64,000 nucleotides of DNA, from contig JALIRH010000010.1 in NCBI GenBank assembly GCA_023055505.1, positions 7,222,001 to 7,286,000 on the forward strand, in the 5' to 3' direction. Origin of the DNA: Callipepla californica brunnescens (lineage: Eukaryota > Chordata > Aves > Galliformes > Odontophoridae). Positions 1 to 64,000 of this stretch are shown in pieces; position 1 is the stretch's first letter, and each line of letters begins with the position of its first letter. The notes below the pieces were generated by a model, which searched no databases, was not told where the DNA came from, and saw nothing but the letters and a program-made list of their open reading frames with translations. The translations under genes were made by a program, and so were the position numbers.

Positions 1-439
1 GCTTTTTTCTATGCTGTCTGCCTTCTAATATTTAACCCCACAAGTTTAAATATTAGAAATGAGATAGCAGCTTGCAGCTATGTACTAGAAAGAGCATTCA
101 CAGAATTGTGGCCCACGCGTACCAGCTTCACAAGAACAAGAAACTGCAATTCTAGCAAGGTCATTCCGAAGTATCATAAAAATTTTGAAGATCTCTAAAT
201 ACACAAGACAGTCTGTTTAAAGATGTAATATTAACCAACTTCTAAGAGGGGGCCATGCACAAAGGTCTGGTTTGTTTAAGCTATCTGGAGGGTGCTAAAC
301 GCCCGTGTTATGAAAACTAAGCAAAGAGTGATTGCATTTAGGCTGAGTCGAAAAACAACTCAGATAGTTATTTACACCTCTTGTGCTGACATTTTTTCTG
401 CTTGGAGGAATTTAATTGCACACCGTTGCGCCGTATGCA
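1..439. other. Upstream AT-rich sequence, no gene recognised
   Basis: No exon-like frame with splice sites is visible on either strand. In mammals GCA (grancalcin) lies divergently upstream of IFIH1. I looked for its glycine/tyrosine-rich N-terminus on the minus strand and did not find it. Confidence 0.5.
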
Positions 440-454
440 ACGGTGATGCTCCCA

Positions 455-594
455 CATCAGACAGCGCTGTCAGACTGCCCCTCTGCTGCCATCTGTCGCA
501 CAGCAACGTGTAATGGAACAGCGGTGCACCACCGACGTACGCTGAGGGTCACAGTAATAAAAACAGGAGGCGTTACTTTCGGAGCAGCCCTGCG
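455..594 (-). mobile_element. Mariner (Galluhop/Mariner1_GG-type) end fragment
   Basis: The sequence, including CAGACTGCC, CATCTGTC and the terminal AGGAGGCGTTACTTTCGGAG, matches the corresponding end of the mariner copy at 37921-38670 in the same orientation. Only one end is present. It abuts the CpG-rich block at 700-1000. Strand is set by the transposase direction inferred from the copy at 4640. Confidence 0.7.
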
Positions 595-718
595 CATTTT
601 GTCCTCGCAGGAGTGCTCTTTTTGCACAAGGCAGTTCGCTGTCCGTTGCAGGCTTCTGCTGGGCACAGAAAGCTACAAAACGGTTCCCCCCCCCCACCAA
701 CAGAGCACCGGGAGCGGC

Positions 719-729
719 AAAATGGCGGC
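719..729 (+). promoter_or_regulatory. YY1-like motif
   Basis: AAAATGGCGGC matches the YY1 core ATGGCGGC, typical of positions at or just downstream of a transcription start. Confidence 0.55.
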
Positions 730-735
730 GGCGCC

Positions 736-749
736 GTTACCATAGCAAC
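736..749 (+). promoter_or_regulatory. RFX X-box
   Basis: GTTACCATAGCAAC is a near-palindromic match to the full X-box (GTTNCCATRGCAAC form) bound by RFX factors, which often mark ciliary or neuronal gene promoters. Target gene unknown. Confidence 0.7.
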
Positions 750-765
750 AAGGCGCCATCCGCTC

Positions 766-776
766 CGCCGCCATTG
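766..776 (-). promoter_or_regulatory. YY1-like motif, opposite orientation
   Basis: GCCGCCATTGA reads as AATGGCGGC on the minus strand. It faces the motif at 719-729 across the X-box. Confidence 0.45.
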
Positions 777-1050
777 AGCTGAGCCGCCGCCGGGGCGCAG
801 AGCGGAGGCGCGCGGCCGCCTCGCGCATGAAGTGACGCGCGCGGTGCGCTGCCCTCTGTGCCTCAGAGCCGCCTCCCTGGCTACACGCGTGCGTTTTGAA
901 CTCGCTGTGGTGACCTGCGTGGGGTCGGCAGATGCCCACGCTGCTGCCAGGGACCGTGATGATAGTCTTGGGAAGGACTGCAGGGTGAGAAGGGCAGGTA
1001 TTGTGCTGGAGAGCGACAGAACAGTAAGGCGGGGCGGGTCAGCCACTGCT

Positions 1051-2200
1051 CAGCCTGGTACAGCAAGTAGCATTGAGCCAAGAAAGGTACAAGTGCCCTT
1101 GTAATGTCTGCGAACTCGCTGCCCCTAGAAAGGATGCTCTGGTTTCAATGCACTGGGCCTCAGGTACCACTGCTACATGCACAAACCACAGCTGAGGACA
1201 GACCCGGGGCTGTGCAGGAACACGGCCCCCAGATATGTTATGTAATGGAGGCTGCAAAGTGCAGCTGTAAGAGGAAGTGAAACTCCTGAGCGCAGTGAGA
1301 GCGAAACCCGAGATCGGCAGCAGCGAAATGAATGTCAAACAATAAAAGCGGGAAACGAAAGCTGATGAAAGATGACTGTGCAGTAATACAGGCAAGAGAG
1401 GAAACTGTATTTCTGCAACATCTCTGATCCGAAGTCATCCTGTGGTATTGCTGGGTGAAATCCAAAGTGCATCAAGACCGATGTGATTTAGTTTTGTTTT
1501 ACATGAGGACAGTAGCCACCTCCAAGCTGTACTCCGGGATCTGCAAGGGATGAAAATGAAACTGATGACCCCGATCTCCTGTGCAAAGAGCAGGGAGTGA
1601 AGCTCAGCATTTCTTTTTTTTTTCTTTCTTTCTTTGAATCAGATCTGTAAAGCAAAGTTTACCAGAGCTTGGAATACCTGTCATTTCTTATGAAGAAGAA
1701 AAATAAACTATAAAGAAGGATGTCATCTGCACAAAGACATCCAAAGCGTTCAGTTTTGCCTGCTTACAGCCAGTAGCAGAGCTTGAATCTCAGCTTAAAT
1801 GCCTTCACTCTAAGTCAGGTACCGGTTCGTGGGCATCACATTTCTGCCGGTACAGCTGCCTGAGCGCGGGCTGCTTTCTGCTGCGCTGCGCTCACCGTGC
1901 CCGCGGGAACCCATCACGTTCAGTCCATAATAGCATTTCAGGTTGCACCCGAAGGACCGAGAGGCAGGATGGGATCGGTACATGGGTTTTGCAAAGCGAA
2001 GCGTGACATGAAGGCATACGGAGGTGCAACTGGGGGTGTATTCTGAGCAGGGCGTGTCCCGCAGCTGGGCGCTGACCCTTCGCCCAGAGCCGCCGCCTCT
2101 CCTCTCTCCCCCCGCGGTGCCCCCCTGGGAACTCGTGCGGACACCGTGGATGCGCCGCGAGAAGCGGCGCTGAGAAGTGAATGGTACGCGTCAGTTTTGT
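1051..2200. other. IFIH1 upstream flank
   Basis: Mixed-composition DNA with a T-rich run near 1612-1635. No exon, repeat family or RNA gene recognised. Confidence 0.4.
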
Positions 2201-2218
2201 TTTCAAACTCAGGGTTCC

Positions 2219-2232
2219 GGTTTCAACTTCCC
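2219..2232 (-). promoter_or_regulatory. Imperfect second ISRE-like motif
   Basis: On the minus strand this reads GGGAAGTTGAAACC, one base off a GAAANNGAAA spacing. It sits about 90 bp upstream of the better ISRE. Weak on its own; reported because of its position. Confidence 0.3.
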
Positions 2233-2317
2233 AAGAATTAGCCATCGGTACTTCCAAATGCCCTAGCACGCCCACCCGGGGCTGGGCGTGGCCGACGTTA
2301 CGCAGCGAGCAGCAAGC

Positions 2318-2327
2318 GAAACCGAAA
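2318..2327 (+). promoter_or_regulatory. Interferon-stimulated response element of IFIH1
   Basis: GAAACCGAAA fits the ISRE core GAAANNGAAA exactly and lies about 93 nt before the IFIH1 start codon, in GC-rich TATA-less DNA. IFIH1 is interferon-inducible in vertebrates, so IRF/ISGF3 control is expected. Binding itself is inferred. Confidence 0.75.
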
Positions 2328-2419
2328 GCCGTAGCGGGGCTCTTCTGCTGGTACGGAGCTGTTCGGCAGCCCCCGCTCCCGGCAGCAGCTGAATCTGCCC
2401 GGGCGCCGCCAGCGCAGCG

Positions 2420-26490
<24,071 letters not shown>

Positions 26491-26504
26491 GGGCTCAGAA
26501 TGAT

Positions 26505-26510
26505 AATAAA
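26505..26510 (+). terminator. Poly(A) signal AATAAA of IFIH1
   Basis: A canonical AATAAA begins 15 nt after the stop codon, implying a very short 3' UTR if used. A second AATAAA at 27159-27164 could serve a longer transcript of about 0.7 kb 3' UTR. Confidence 0.6.
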
Positions 26511-26516
26511 AGACTT

Positions 26517-29500
26517 TCAAATTTTCTCTGGCTGCTGTTTAGAAGCTCGTGTCCTGTAGAGTTCTGCGTCATAAACACTATGAAGGCTCCCAAATTCCTT
26601 AAAAATTGCCTTCAAGAAGAGAACAGACACAAGGATGGAGAAGGACAAAGTCGTATGGTTGCTGTCTGCACTTCAATTTGTATTGATAATCCAGGACAAA
26701 GAACAAATGAATTGTAGTGATGTGCATCCATGGAATGAATTCCCTTCTCAGCACTGACCAGTGTGAGTTGACAATACTCAAATTCATGTTAGGTGGCCTA
26801 GCTTCAAGCACGTAAGACAGACTTCTTGAGATGTGCCATGGTGATTGTTTTCATTTCCACTTTCTTCTATAACCTTCATAAAGATAAAATGTTTTAAAAA
26901 AGAATCCACGTTAAAGAGAGCAAATTACTTGACTGTTATTTTTATGTCACTGTTGCTTCTTCAGTGTTTATGATCTTACAGCTAATCATGAAGATTTTTT
27001 ATGGAGTAAAATTAAGTTTTCATTAGAAGATATTTTAAAAAATCAAAGCTTTATATTTACTTGAAATTGATTATTTTAACATCCACAAAGCACGATGCCA
27101 AGTGACTCGCTGTGTGTTAGTTTCATAGGATCATTAAACTATGGACTATGGCTACATAAATAAATATGTTTTGGTGTGGTATTTTTTTTTCATTAAATGA
27201 CTGTAACAAATAACATTTGCCAACTTGATGCTGTTTAGTCTATTTCATTGTAATTACTTTGACAGTAATAAGACACAAGCTTCACCCTGGAAATGTAAGG
27301 AATAGTGGTATTCTGACTGTAAAAATACCAAAATGTATCTCCATAATTTATCTCATTGACAGATTTTTCTTCTCTTTTTCAAGTAAGATAGTGGAGCAAG
27401 AGAAGGTCTGTTTGCAGTTATAACAGTCAGCTTTGTAAATTCAGTGTCATGTTTATTGGAACGGACATGTAAACACCTCAGTAGCCCAAGGTAAACTTTT
27501 TAAGTTGCAATTAAGCTAGAGAGCTTAACTCAGCAATAAGTATCTTCTTACACTTATATTTGTATTGTTCTACATTCTTAATAGGAATATAAATACTTCA
27601 TAAATTATTTAAAATCAGATTTTATTTCAAGTTTGCATGAGGACCACATTATCTTTTTTTTTTTTTTCTTTCTTTCTTTGCATGTCTGACCTTGTTTTGA
27701 GGGGGGAAAATGTCTCATTTTTCACAGAAGAGTGACACATTTCAAGTATCAAACTGACACGGGCCAATTTGGGGATAAGTACTTATTAACAGATCTTAGT
27801 GTTCTAAAATAAATATGCACACTGAGGTTTTTACTGTAGAGGTTTTGTAGATTCAATGTGCTTAACCTACAGAAATTGTGTCTTATAGGTTGAAATGGTT
27901 CTAAAAATTTAAAAAAAAAAAAAAGTCAGATATATTGAGAGTTAAGAGACTATACACATCTACACATAAAGACCTTTCAAGACACTGCACTTCTATAGTT
28001 ACAGTGGTACAACTGAAGCAGGAAAGTCCAGTGGGAAACAGAAAGTATCAGGATTTGGTAGTGTATGTATATTTTTATTGTGTACGTCTTTACATAATAA
28101 TTTTCCTACCTTAAATTATTTTGCAGTGCGGAACAAATATGGAATCTCCATTTCCTTTGGTGTTACATACTTACTTAGTTTTTATTTTTAAAAGTAAGCA
28201 TTTCCTTCATATATTGTCCACTTTCTTGTACTGGTATTTTCATTACTACTGAAGGTTTTAGTGACTTCCAAATCTACTTAATTCAGTAGATTCGGTGTTA
28301 GGCATGGAACTGAGAATCTTACTATTTAAAAATATTGGAGATTGATAGATCACGGAGCACTGTGACTCAAGATGTATTATGTTAATGTGATCATTTTCTA
28401 ATCTGACAAATAAGATGCCATGAAATATACTAAGAATCAATTATCAGAATAGTTTATCTTGGCAAGTAATTATTATCCAGATAACCTCTGAATTTCTTTT
28501 AATATGAGCTGTTATAGTTCTTTCGAGAAAAACTTTTAGATCAGAAAAGATGTGAGATTTTTAAAGTGCAAATATAACATATACATGTAATTTCCAAGTA
28601 TCTAAAGTCATTTATTCAGTATTTTGAGGAAATATAAAAACCTGCTAAAAATATATCACTACATCTATTGCTTCTGTGCTGAGTAGATCTGAATTCTGAG
28701 TAGTTTCATGAAGCAAGAAGAGTATATGCAACTTTGTTTCTTTGTTCTTTTATGGTTGAGTGTGGTATGTCTCTTTTTCTTGTCGTCCGTGTGTGTGCTG
28801 CTGTTACACTTCCAGTTCCTAGCATGACTCAACCAGGTTGTCACCAAAGCTGAAGGGCACAATCTCATTTTGGCTTAATGGATAACGAACCTCAAATGAA
28901 TCCTTCTGGCTTGCAGAATAAGGATTTCCACTTCAAGTTATTGTCTCTGAATGGGATTATAAAACGTGCCTATATTGCTCATCCAGGAAGTGTGAAGATG
29001 TAAAAAGCAAGCTAAATTGCCATGTTTTTATCTGCTAGTTGCTTCTGCATTTATTGCCTTTATGGACTCAAAGTCCTCCAGGGAGTGTGACAAATCCTGA
29101 TTGCATTTTCTACTTACAGCTATTATTTGTTCATAAATGTGGAAAGAATTAAAACTTAGTCACCAGGGATTTGTCTAGCTATGTGTTTGGCTACTTAACT
29201 GCTTCAGCTTTAGTTGTAATTTTCATTATTCTATCTACTTTCTGTCTGATGTCATGCACAGCCTACATCTGAAAGCCTCCATTTCCTCATCTGGAAAATG
29301 TAAATATTTTATAGTAGCATTGAAAGAATTAATGTTTACTTCTTTGCATATACTAACATAAACACTCGAGAAAGGTCTCAGGAATAACAGTACAAAACTT
29401 GTTCAATCTTTGCCGGGTAAATTTTAGTTTACTTCTAATGCTGCAGTGTTTGTGTATCTTGCTGAAGCATGTGCCTTTTTACTTCCAAATTAGAGAAACC

Positions 29501-30440
29501 CATATTATGCAGTATGCAGCCATTTAGCAAAGTCATTTGGATCTTGTGAGTTTGAGTCATTTCCTTTGAGGCATTCTCTAAATGTTTGTTCCTTAGAGGA
29601 AGCTTCATGTTTGGAAATAAAAACTATCCTGAGAACATCGCAAAATTGCAGACATAAGTTTTGCTCGTCAGAAATAACCACTGCTGGTAGGTAGAATGGA
29701 TTTCTGTGAATTGGGTTGTCAAAAATGCACATGGTATTAATGATAGGATAGTTTGTAAATAAGAATAATGAATGTGAGTTGTATGGGGAAAAATTCTTTC
29801 GTCACAACACTGTTTTGGGAAATTTGGAGCAGCTGGTGTTATCTTGCTATGAAACTATCCATGCTGAGCTCAGTTCTTGCCTTCCTATACAGTGTATCAA
29901 GAACAATGTACTTTGGTCTTCTCGGCCTTTTTTCCTGCAAAGCTAAGGTCAACAAGGTGATGCTTGGCAATAAACGTATTCCTGGATTTCAATGACAAGA
30001 GCAGAACCTATTCAGAAGTTCTCTTGCGTAACTTCACTGTTGTGTCAAGAACTGGGAAGAGCTGGGAACTGAGAAAACACAAGTTTATGTGAAAATAGGG
30101 AATATTCCAGATGGCTTAACTGAATTTCTTTTGGACTGCCCACCGAGGCTAATCGAATGATTGTTGTCAAAATGCTACCAGATGGGCCCTGATCAGCCCC
30201 TGCCTCACCAGGGTAGTAGTATAATTATGTTTCAAATTCGAGTCCATTCTGTCCACTCTGTTAGGCTGAGGTGTTGGCTCTCTCTGGTTGGTAGTACAGT
30301 GGGCTTTTTAATATTTTTTTTTCCTCTATGTAAACCATTATTTCACACTTTGCTAGACAGCTCGGTGTAACAGGAACTCTATTATTTCATCTACGCTTTC
30401 AGTTTTCAAGGAAGGAACAATTTCAACCTGTAGCCTTTTA
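26517..30440. other. IFIH1-FAP intergenic region, AT-rich part
   Basis: No exon-like frame with splice sites, RNA gene or identifiable transposon is visible. It holds homopolymer runs (T-rich near 27653-27680, A-rich near 27907-27924) and the possible distal IFIH1 3' UTR at its left end. Confidence 0.6.
27159..27164 (+). terminator. Candidate distal poly(A) signal of IFIH1
   Basis: AATAAA overlapping a second AATAAA-like repeat in AT-rich sequence. It is a plausible distal site, but such hexamers are common in this AT-rich DNA. Confidence 0.3.
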
Positions 30441-30449
30441 GGCAGGTGC

Positions 30450-30830
30450 CATTACCCCTTGCTGCTGCTGGAGCTACAAGATGGAAGCTGAGCTGGTCCC
30501 GGCTGCCTGCTAAGGCTGGAAGAGCTTCCAGCCGTATGAGGGTGCTGGAAAAAGCAAAGCTGAAAGGAGTGGATGGCCGGGGGCTGCTGCTGCTGCCGCC
30601 TCGAGCGGCCGTTCCTCCGCTCAGCCCATGCGCAGCTGCTGACGCGCGCGGCCACCAGGGGGCAGCGCGCCTTCCCCCGCGACCGTTACTCCCCCTGAGC
30701 CGCGGCCGCCGCCCGGCCGTAGCTATTTCCGCCCCCCCCCCTCCCCGCCCGAGGCCGCTGTGAGGCGACGTAGCGAGGTTTTTGTCCTCGCAGCAGCGCT
30801 GATGGGCGAGGCTGAGGCTCTCTGGGCAAA
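30450..30830. promoter_or_regulatory. CpG-rich block between IFIH1 and FAP
   Basis: A GC- and CpG-dense stretch in otherwise AT-rich DNA, with an NRF1-like site (CATGCGCA near 30628-30635) and a strong CTCF-like site. It lies 0.6-0.9 kb upstream of the TATA-bearing FAP start, so it may be a separate promoter, an insulator, or a distal part of FAP control. Confidence 0.55.
30651..30668 (+). promoter_or_regulatory. CTCF-like motif
   Basis: GCCACCAGGGGGCAGCGC fits the CTCF core CCASYAGRKGGC with a good flank. Its position between two differently used genes suits a domain boundary. Binding is inferred. Confidence 0.7.
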
Positions 30831-31320
30831 ACCAGTCTTACGAGCAAAGCGGGCTTCACTTTTCAAGCATTTCTCCACTCTTCTGGGCGTTCTGTTGAGT
30901 AACGACGCAGCGGTCTCGAGGGTTTTCTCTGTTTTCAAGCAAGCTCACTTCAGTGTGCTCGATGAATTAAGTGCACTTGGGGCTTGCGGGGTCGTCAGCG
31001 TTACGTCCGAGCTCAGTTACACAGCCCGTGGAAGCTTACTGTTTTCTGAGGGAGAAGAAAAAGTAATTATATTCGTACGTGAAAGACCTTAAGCAAATTG
31101 TGTGTTTGCTTCTTGGCTGGAATTTTTGTGCTATCGTTTATAGGTTTAGAAAGTAAACAAAAAAGAGTTTTGCATAAACAATATCAACGTGCTTGAATTT
31201 TCGTTTAATTTCTCAGTAGAAAGTAGAAATAAGGTCGCAAATATGTCGTGAGAATGTAAAGACTGCCAAAATACACTGTAGATGCTTTTCAGAGAAAAAC
31301 AGTAGATATCAAATAACTGT

Positions 31321-31327
31321 TGAGTCA
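31321..31327 (+). promoter_or_regulatory. AP-1 site of FAP promoter
   Basis: TGAGTCA is a perfect AP-1 (TRE) heptamer, 41 bp upstream of the TATA box and about 80 bp upstream of the presumed start. It fits induction of FAP in activated stromal cells, which is known from mammals. Confidence 0.6.
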
Positions 31328-31367
31328 TAAAACCCAGATGTTGGTTACAGCTCACACTGGTGAGAAG

Positions 31368-31374
31368 TATATAA
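31368..31374 (+). promoter_or_regulatory. TATA box of FAP
   Basis: TATATAA lies about 250 nt upstream of the FAP start codon, giving a predicted transcription start near 31400. The following sequence (about 31430-31500) resembles the 5' leader of mammalian FAP mRNA as I remember it. Confidence 0.6.
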
Positions 31375-31399
31375 TCTCTACCACTATAGCTGCCCAATG

Positions 31400-31624
31400 C
31401 CCGTTTCTGCCTCAAGAACTTCCCCGAAAGCCTGTTTCTAATTTTATAGAAACCCTTTGAAATTTGGCACAGTTTACAAAAGTATGTAGGAAAAAAAAAA
31501 ACCTCTGCCAGAGGTTTGGCCTCCAACTGTGAAAACAGACACTGCCTTTTCCAACTCCTCTCCTAGATCCGCTGACCAGCTCCCAGAAAAAAGAATTTGT
31601 GTTCTTTTAGAAGACTGCAGAAAA

Positions 31625-31630
<6 letters not shown>
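31400..31630 (+). CDS. FAP: FAP exon 1: 5' UTR plus ATG AAG micro-coding end
   Basis: Only the last six bases (31625-31630, Met-Lys) code. Joining them to exon 2 gives MKTRLKVLFG, aligning without gaps to the family N-terminus. The donor is AAG|GTCTGT, weaker than average. The left edge is inferred from the TATA box. Confidence 0.75.
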
Positions 31631-61331
<29,701 letters not shown>

Positions 61332-62413
61332 TGACTTGGAAAGAGATGCAGCATTTAATGACTTTCTAAATGAATTCATTGACAGAGAATGGCAATATGA
61401 AACTTAAAGACAGTGCAATTACCTAGACATAAAAACTCTTAAGACCTTAAGTTTAGCATTTTCCTTACTGAAAATAACAGACTGCAATTGACAGTTTGGA
61501 ACAGATTTTGTCACAATTCCAAATGCACATCTGTAAGTGTAAGGGTGTAAAGCCCTCTTGATAAACCACCATACTCTGGAGTGATCTCCCTGAAAAAATC
61601 CTGTAAAAATTGTATCACTGAGTTCGGAAACATCTGAACTGTTTTTCTACGTATAATATAGTCATAGTGCACTTCAGCTTCATCTGCAAATGAACTCTAT
61701 CAGAAATGACTATCACTGATGATTGCAAAGCAATTTCCAAAAAGCAGTGAGAAAGAGAGACACATTAATGTCTGAATTCCTATTTTTTTACTTTTAAATA
61801 TTTACCCTGTAAGTTTTTCTTAGCCACAACCCCTCAATTGTTGTGTTATAAGACATATTTTTTATTAATTTTTATTGGCTAAGACTCTAAACAGTTCTGA
61901 AGAATCTTTGGGAGTATGATCTCAGGGCCATACTGTTTGAATAAAGCAGATGCATACTCATACTTGCAGACCTGCAAGATTTTGGCATGGTGTAAAGGAA
62001 CCTTAGTGTAAAAAAGAATCATGCCATGCATGTTTTCAGTGAGCAAAATGTAGCACTTTGAACACATTTACTTAGCATATGGTCGTTTGCTAAGAAGTCT
62101 TGGTTATGAGAAAAAATTTTGGTTAAATGGAAAGGGTTGCTTCCCTTACTGCTAGAACAGACATTCCTTGTATTTATGGTGTTTTGCAAACAAAGGGGAA
62201 AACATTTGTATGACACAGGAAGCAGAGTCTTCATGTTTTCCCTGGCAGGAAATTTTTTTGAAGACATTTTCACTCATGATCACAAAATTATTTCTAGAAT
62301 GCAGGCATTAAGCACTATTTTTGCAAAAGTCTCACTTTAGTTGAGTTTTCAAGGGAGTGTTAAAGAATCTTGCTAAGAACACACAGGAAATCTAGACAGG
62401 CAAAGGTACTCCC

Positions 62414-62437
62414 GAAGGAAGGAAGGAAGGAAGGAAG
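62414..62437. repeat. (GGAA)n microsatellite
   Basis: Six GAAG/GGAA units in FAP intron 22. Tandem GGAA can bind ETS factors. Confidence 0.85.
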
Positions 62438-63979
62438 CAGAACAAAGTCGTTAGTCATGAGTTTTGGCAAACAGAGCATATTAGTATTATGTTGAACTGT
62501 GTTAGGGGCAAAACTACAGGATGCTACATATCCGAGACTCCAAGCAGAGTCATAATGTCAGAGGATATACTGGCTTCTAGAGGTTCTAAATTTAGTCTTG
62601 CTTTCTTTTAAATGCACGGATTAAATTTTGGAGCATAATTATTTTTTTTTTAATCTTCTCACTCTCCTCCATTTTCTGTCAGAGTTAATACAGCAGCTGA
62701 ACAATTATAAGGCAAATTGCATTCAGGGACAATGTATAGTTAAAAGCATTAAATATGTGACTGCTTTATTAAAATTCTCAATCTCTATTTTTCTTCAGTA
62801 ATTGACAAGCTGAATCTTCCACTTAGTCATTATAATGCTATACTTGCTGACCTCAGTGGACTTGTTGTAGCTATACTGGTAGAAGAGAGTGGAGAATTTG
62901 GCTCAAAATGCTGTAGAAATGCCAGCAATTCAAAAGGAGTTTATTTTATTGAAAACTCAAGCCCAATATGGTTGTTTGACACTGTGTTGACAACAGACAT
63001 TGCACATTTTCTGTTTTCATTGAATGATAAAGGATTTTGATAAAAGATAAGATACTTAGGTTTTTCTGCATTTAGTTTAGTAGAAAATATCTTCAGGAGG
63101 CTAACTTCACTGTTCAGGAAGGCACAGGGAGACTTGGAATGTTATCAGTGTATATCGATATGTGAAGGGAAGGTGAAAAGAGGATAGAGACAGGCTCTTT
63201 TCAGTGACACCCAGACAAGAGACAGTGGACACAAAGTCAAACATGAGCTTCATCTGGAAACACATATTTACTGTGTGGGTAAAACATTGGCACATGTTGC
63301 CCTCAGTGTTTGTGGAATCTCTTACCTTGAAGATCATAAGAAGCTATCTGGATGTGGTCAACATAGTCGTGAACAACCAACTCTAGAAGACCCTCCATGA
63401 GCAGGAGGATAGGACCAAATCACCTCCAAAGTTTCTTTCCAATCTCAATTCTTTACTAACAACTGTGGCCACCACTTCTGTTATGTGAGAGAAAGATGTC
63501 AGGTTTTCATCATCAGAAAGCCCTGACTTATTAAATAAATAAAATTCTCATAGTACTGCAGCTTGAGAATTCAGTATTTGCCAGTTACTCTTTCAATGAT
63601 AGTCATAAATAATGTTCTTGTAGTGACAGCTGTTACATCAGTTTTGCACAGATTTTCATAACTGCTCTCAGTTAAATTACAAACATACAGTCAGCTCAAA
63701 GGAAGCTGTTCCTAATGGTTTCTTGGTGCTACATAGTGTTCAGTTATTCGTGGTTGGTTTCATTTTCAGATCCATTAACAAACTTCCTGGTAGTTAGACA
63801 AAGGAACAGAGCAGAGACTGAAAAGCAATTGTAATGTTTTTTCAATGCAAGCTTCTATCTTTTCCTGTTAACCCATAAGTATTTCATATTTCCATTCAGT
63901 AGGAAAAAGAAAAAAAATATTTCTTCCATATTAAGTGTAAATACTCATGCAATCCCAGGCTGGAATTCTGCTCTTTTTT

Positions 63980-63996
63980 TTATTATTATTATTATT
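63980..63996. repeat. (ATT)n microsatellite
   Basis: Five ATT units following a T run at the right edge of the window. Confidence 0.8.
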
Positions 63997-64000
63997 CTTT

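Larger units (their letters stand above)
690..1050. promoter_or_regulatory. CpG-rich block, candidate promoter upstream of IFIH1
   Basis: Dense CpG and GC-rich sequence stands out sharply from the AT-rich flanks. It carries an RFX X-box and two YY1-like motifs. It lies 1.4 kb from the IFIH1 start, with less GC-rich DNA between, so it may drive a separate, possibly divergent transcript. No coding exon is assigned. The long frames here are typical of stop-poor GC-rich DNA. Confidence 0.55.

Noticed and set aside
573..1046. 157-codon minus-strand open frame
   Set aside because: It lies in GC-rich, stop-poor DNA, overlaps several other long frames, has low-complexity Arg/Ala/Ser composition and matches no family. 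It includes promoter motifs rather than coding signatures.
30161..30370. 69-codon frame in the intergenic region
   Set aside because: Short, no family match and no supporting splice or promoter signals.

Overview
This window is vertebrate nuclear DNA and almost certainly comes from a galliform bird close to chicken. Evidence is the intron-rich genes, repeated CR1 LINE fragments, mariner pieces of the galliform Galluhop/Mariner1_GG type, an avian-type solo LTR, and avian-looking IFIH1 and FAP proteins. There is no bacterial-style gene organisation. Nearly all open frames are chance frames in introns, exons read in the wrong frame, or repeat remnants.

Two protein genes lie head-to-tail on the + strand. 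IFIH1 (MDA5, the cytosolic long-dsRNA sensor) is complete: 16 coding exons from 2420 to 26490, whose phases all join into 1003 residues. FAP (fibroblast activation protein, a DPP4-family membrane serine protease) follows. It begins with a six-base coding micro-exon at 31625-31630 and runs through 22 exons to 61308. The last exons, with the catalytic Asp and His, lie beyond the right edge. The IFIH1-FAP order and shared orientation match the mammalian DPP4-GCG-FAP-IFIH1 neighbourhood read in reverse.

Region by region: 1-2419 is upstream DNA. It holds a mariner end, a CpG-rich block with a perfect RFX X-box between two opposed YY1-like motifs (719-774), and the IFIH1 promoter with an ISRE (2318-2327). 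2420-26510 is IFIH1, with CR1 and mariner fragments in its introns and a poly(A) signal just after the stop. 26511-31390 is intergenic; it is AT-rich until a second CpG-rich block at about 30450-30830 with strong CTCF-like and NRF1-like motifs. 31321-31374 looks like the FAP core promoter (AP-1 site, TATA box). 31400-64000 is FAP, with a solo LTR and a mariner split by a CR1 in intron 2, and further CR1 pieces in introns 8, 12 and 19.

The two genes act in different settings: innate antiviral sensing in the cytosol, and extracellular proline-specific proteolysis. I see no sign that they work together beyond conserved synteny. I found no convincing undescribed system. The best leads are a GC-AG intron in IFIH1 with a competing in-frame GT donor just before the DECH box, an altered zinc-knuckle spacing in the MDA5 C-terminal domain, the two motif-rich CpG blocks, and the FAP micro-exon promoter.
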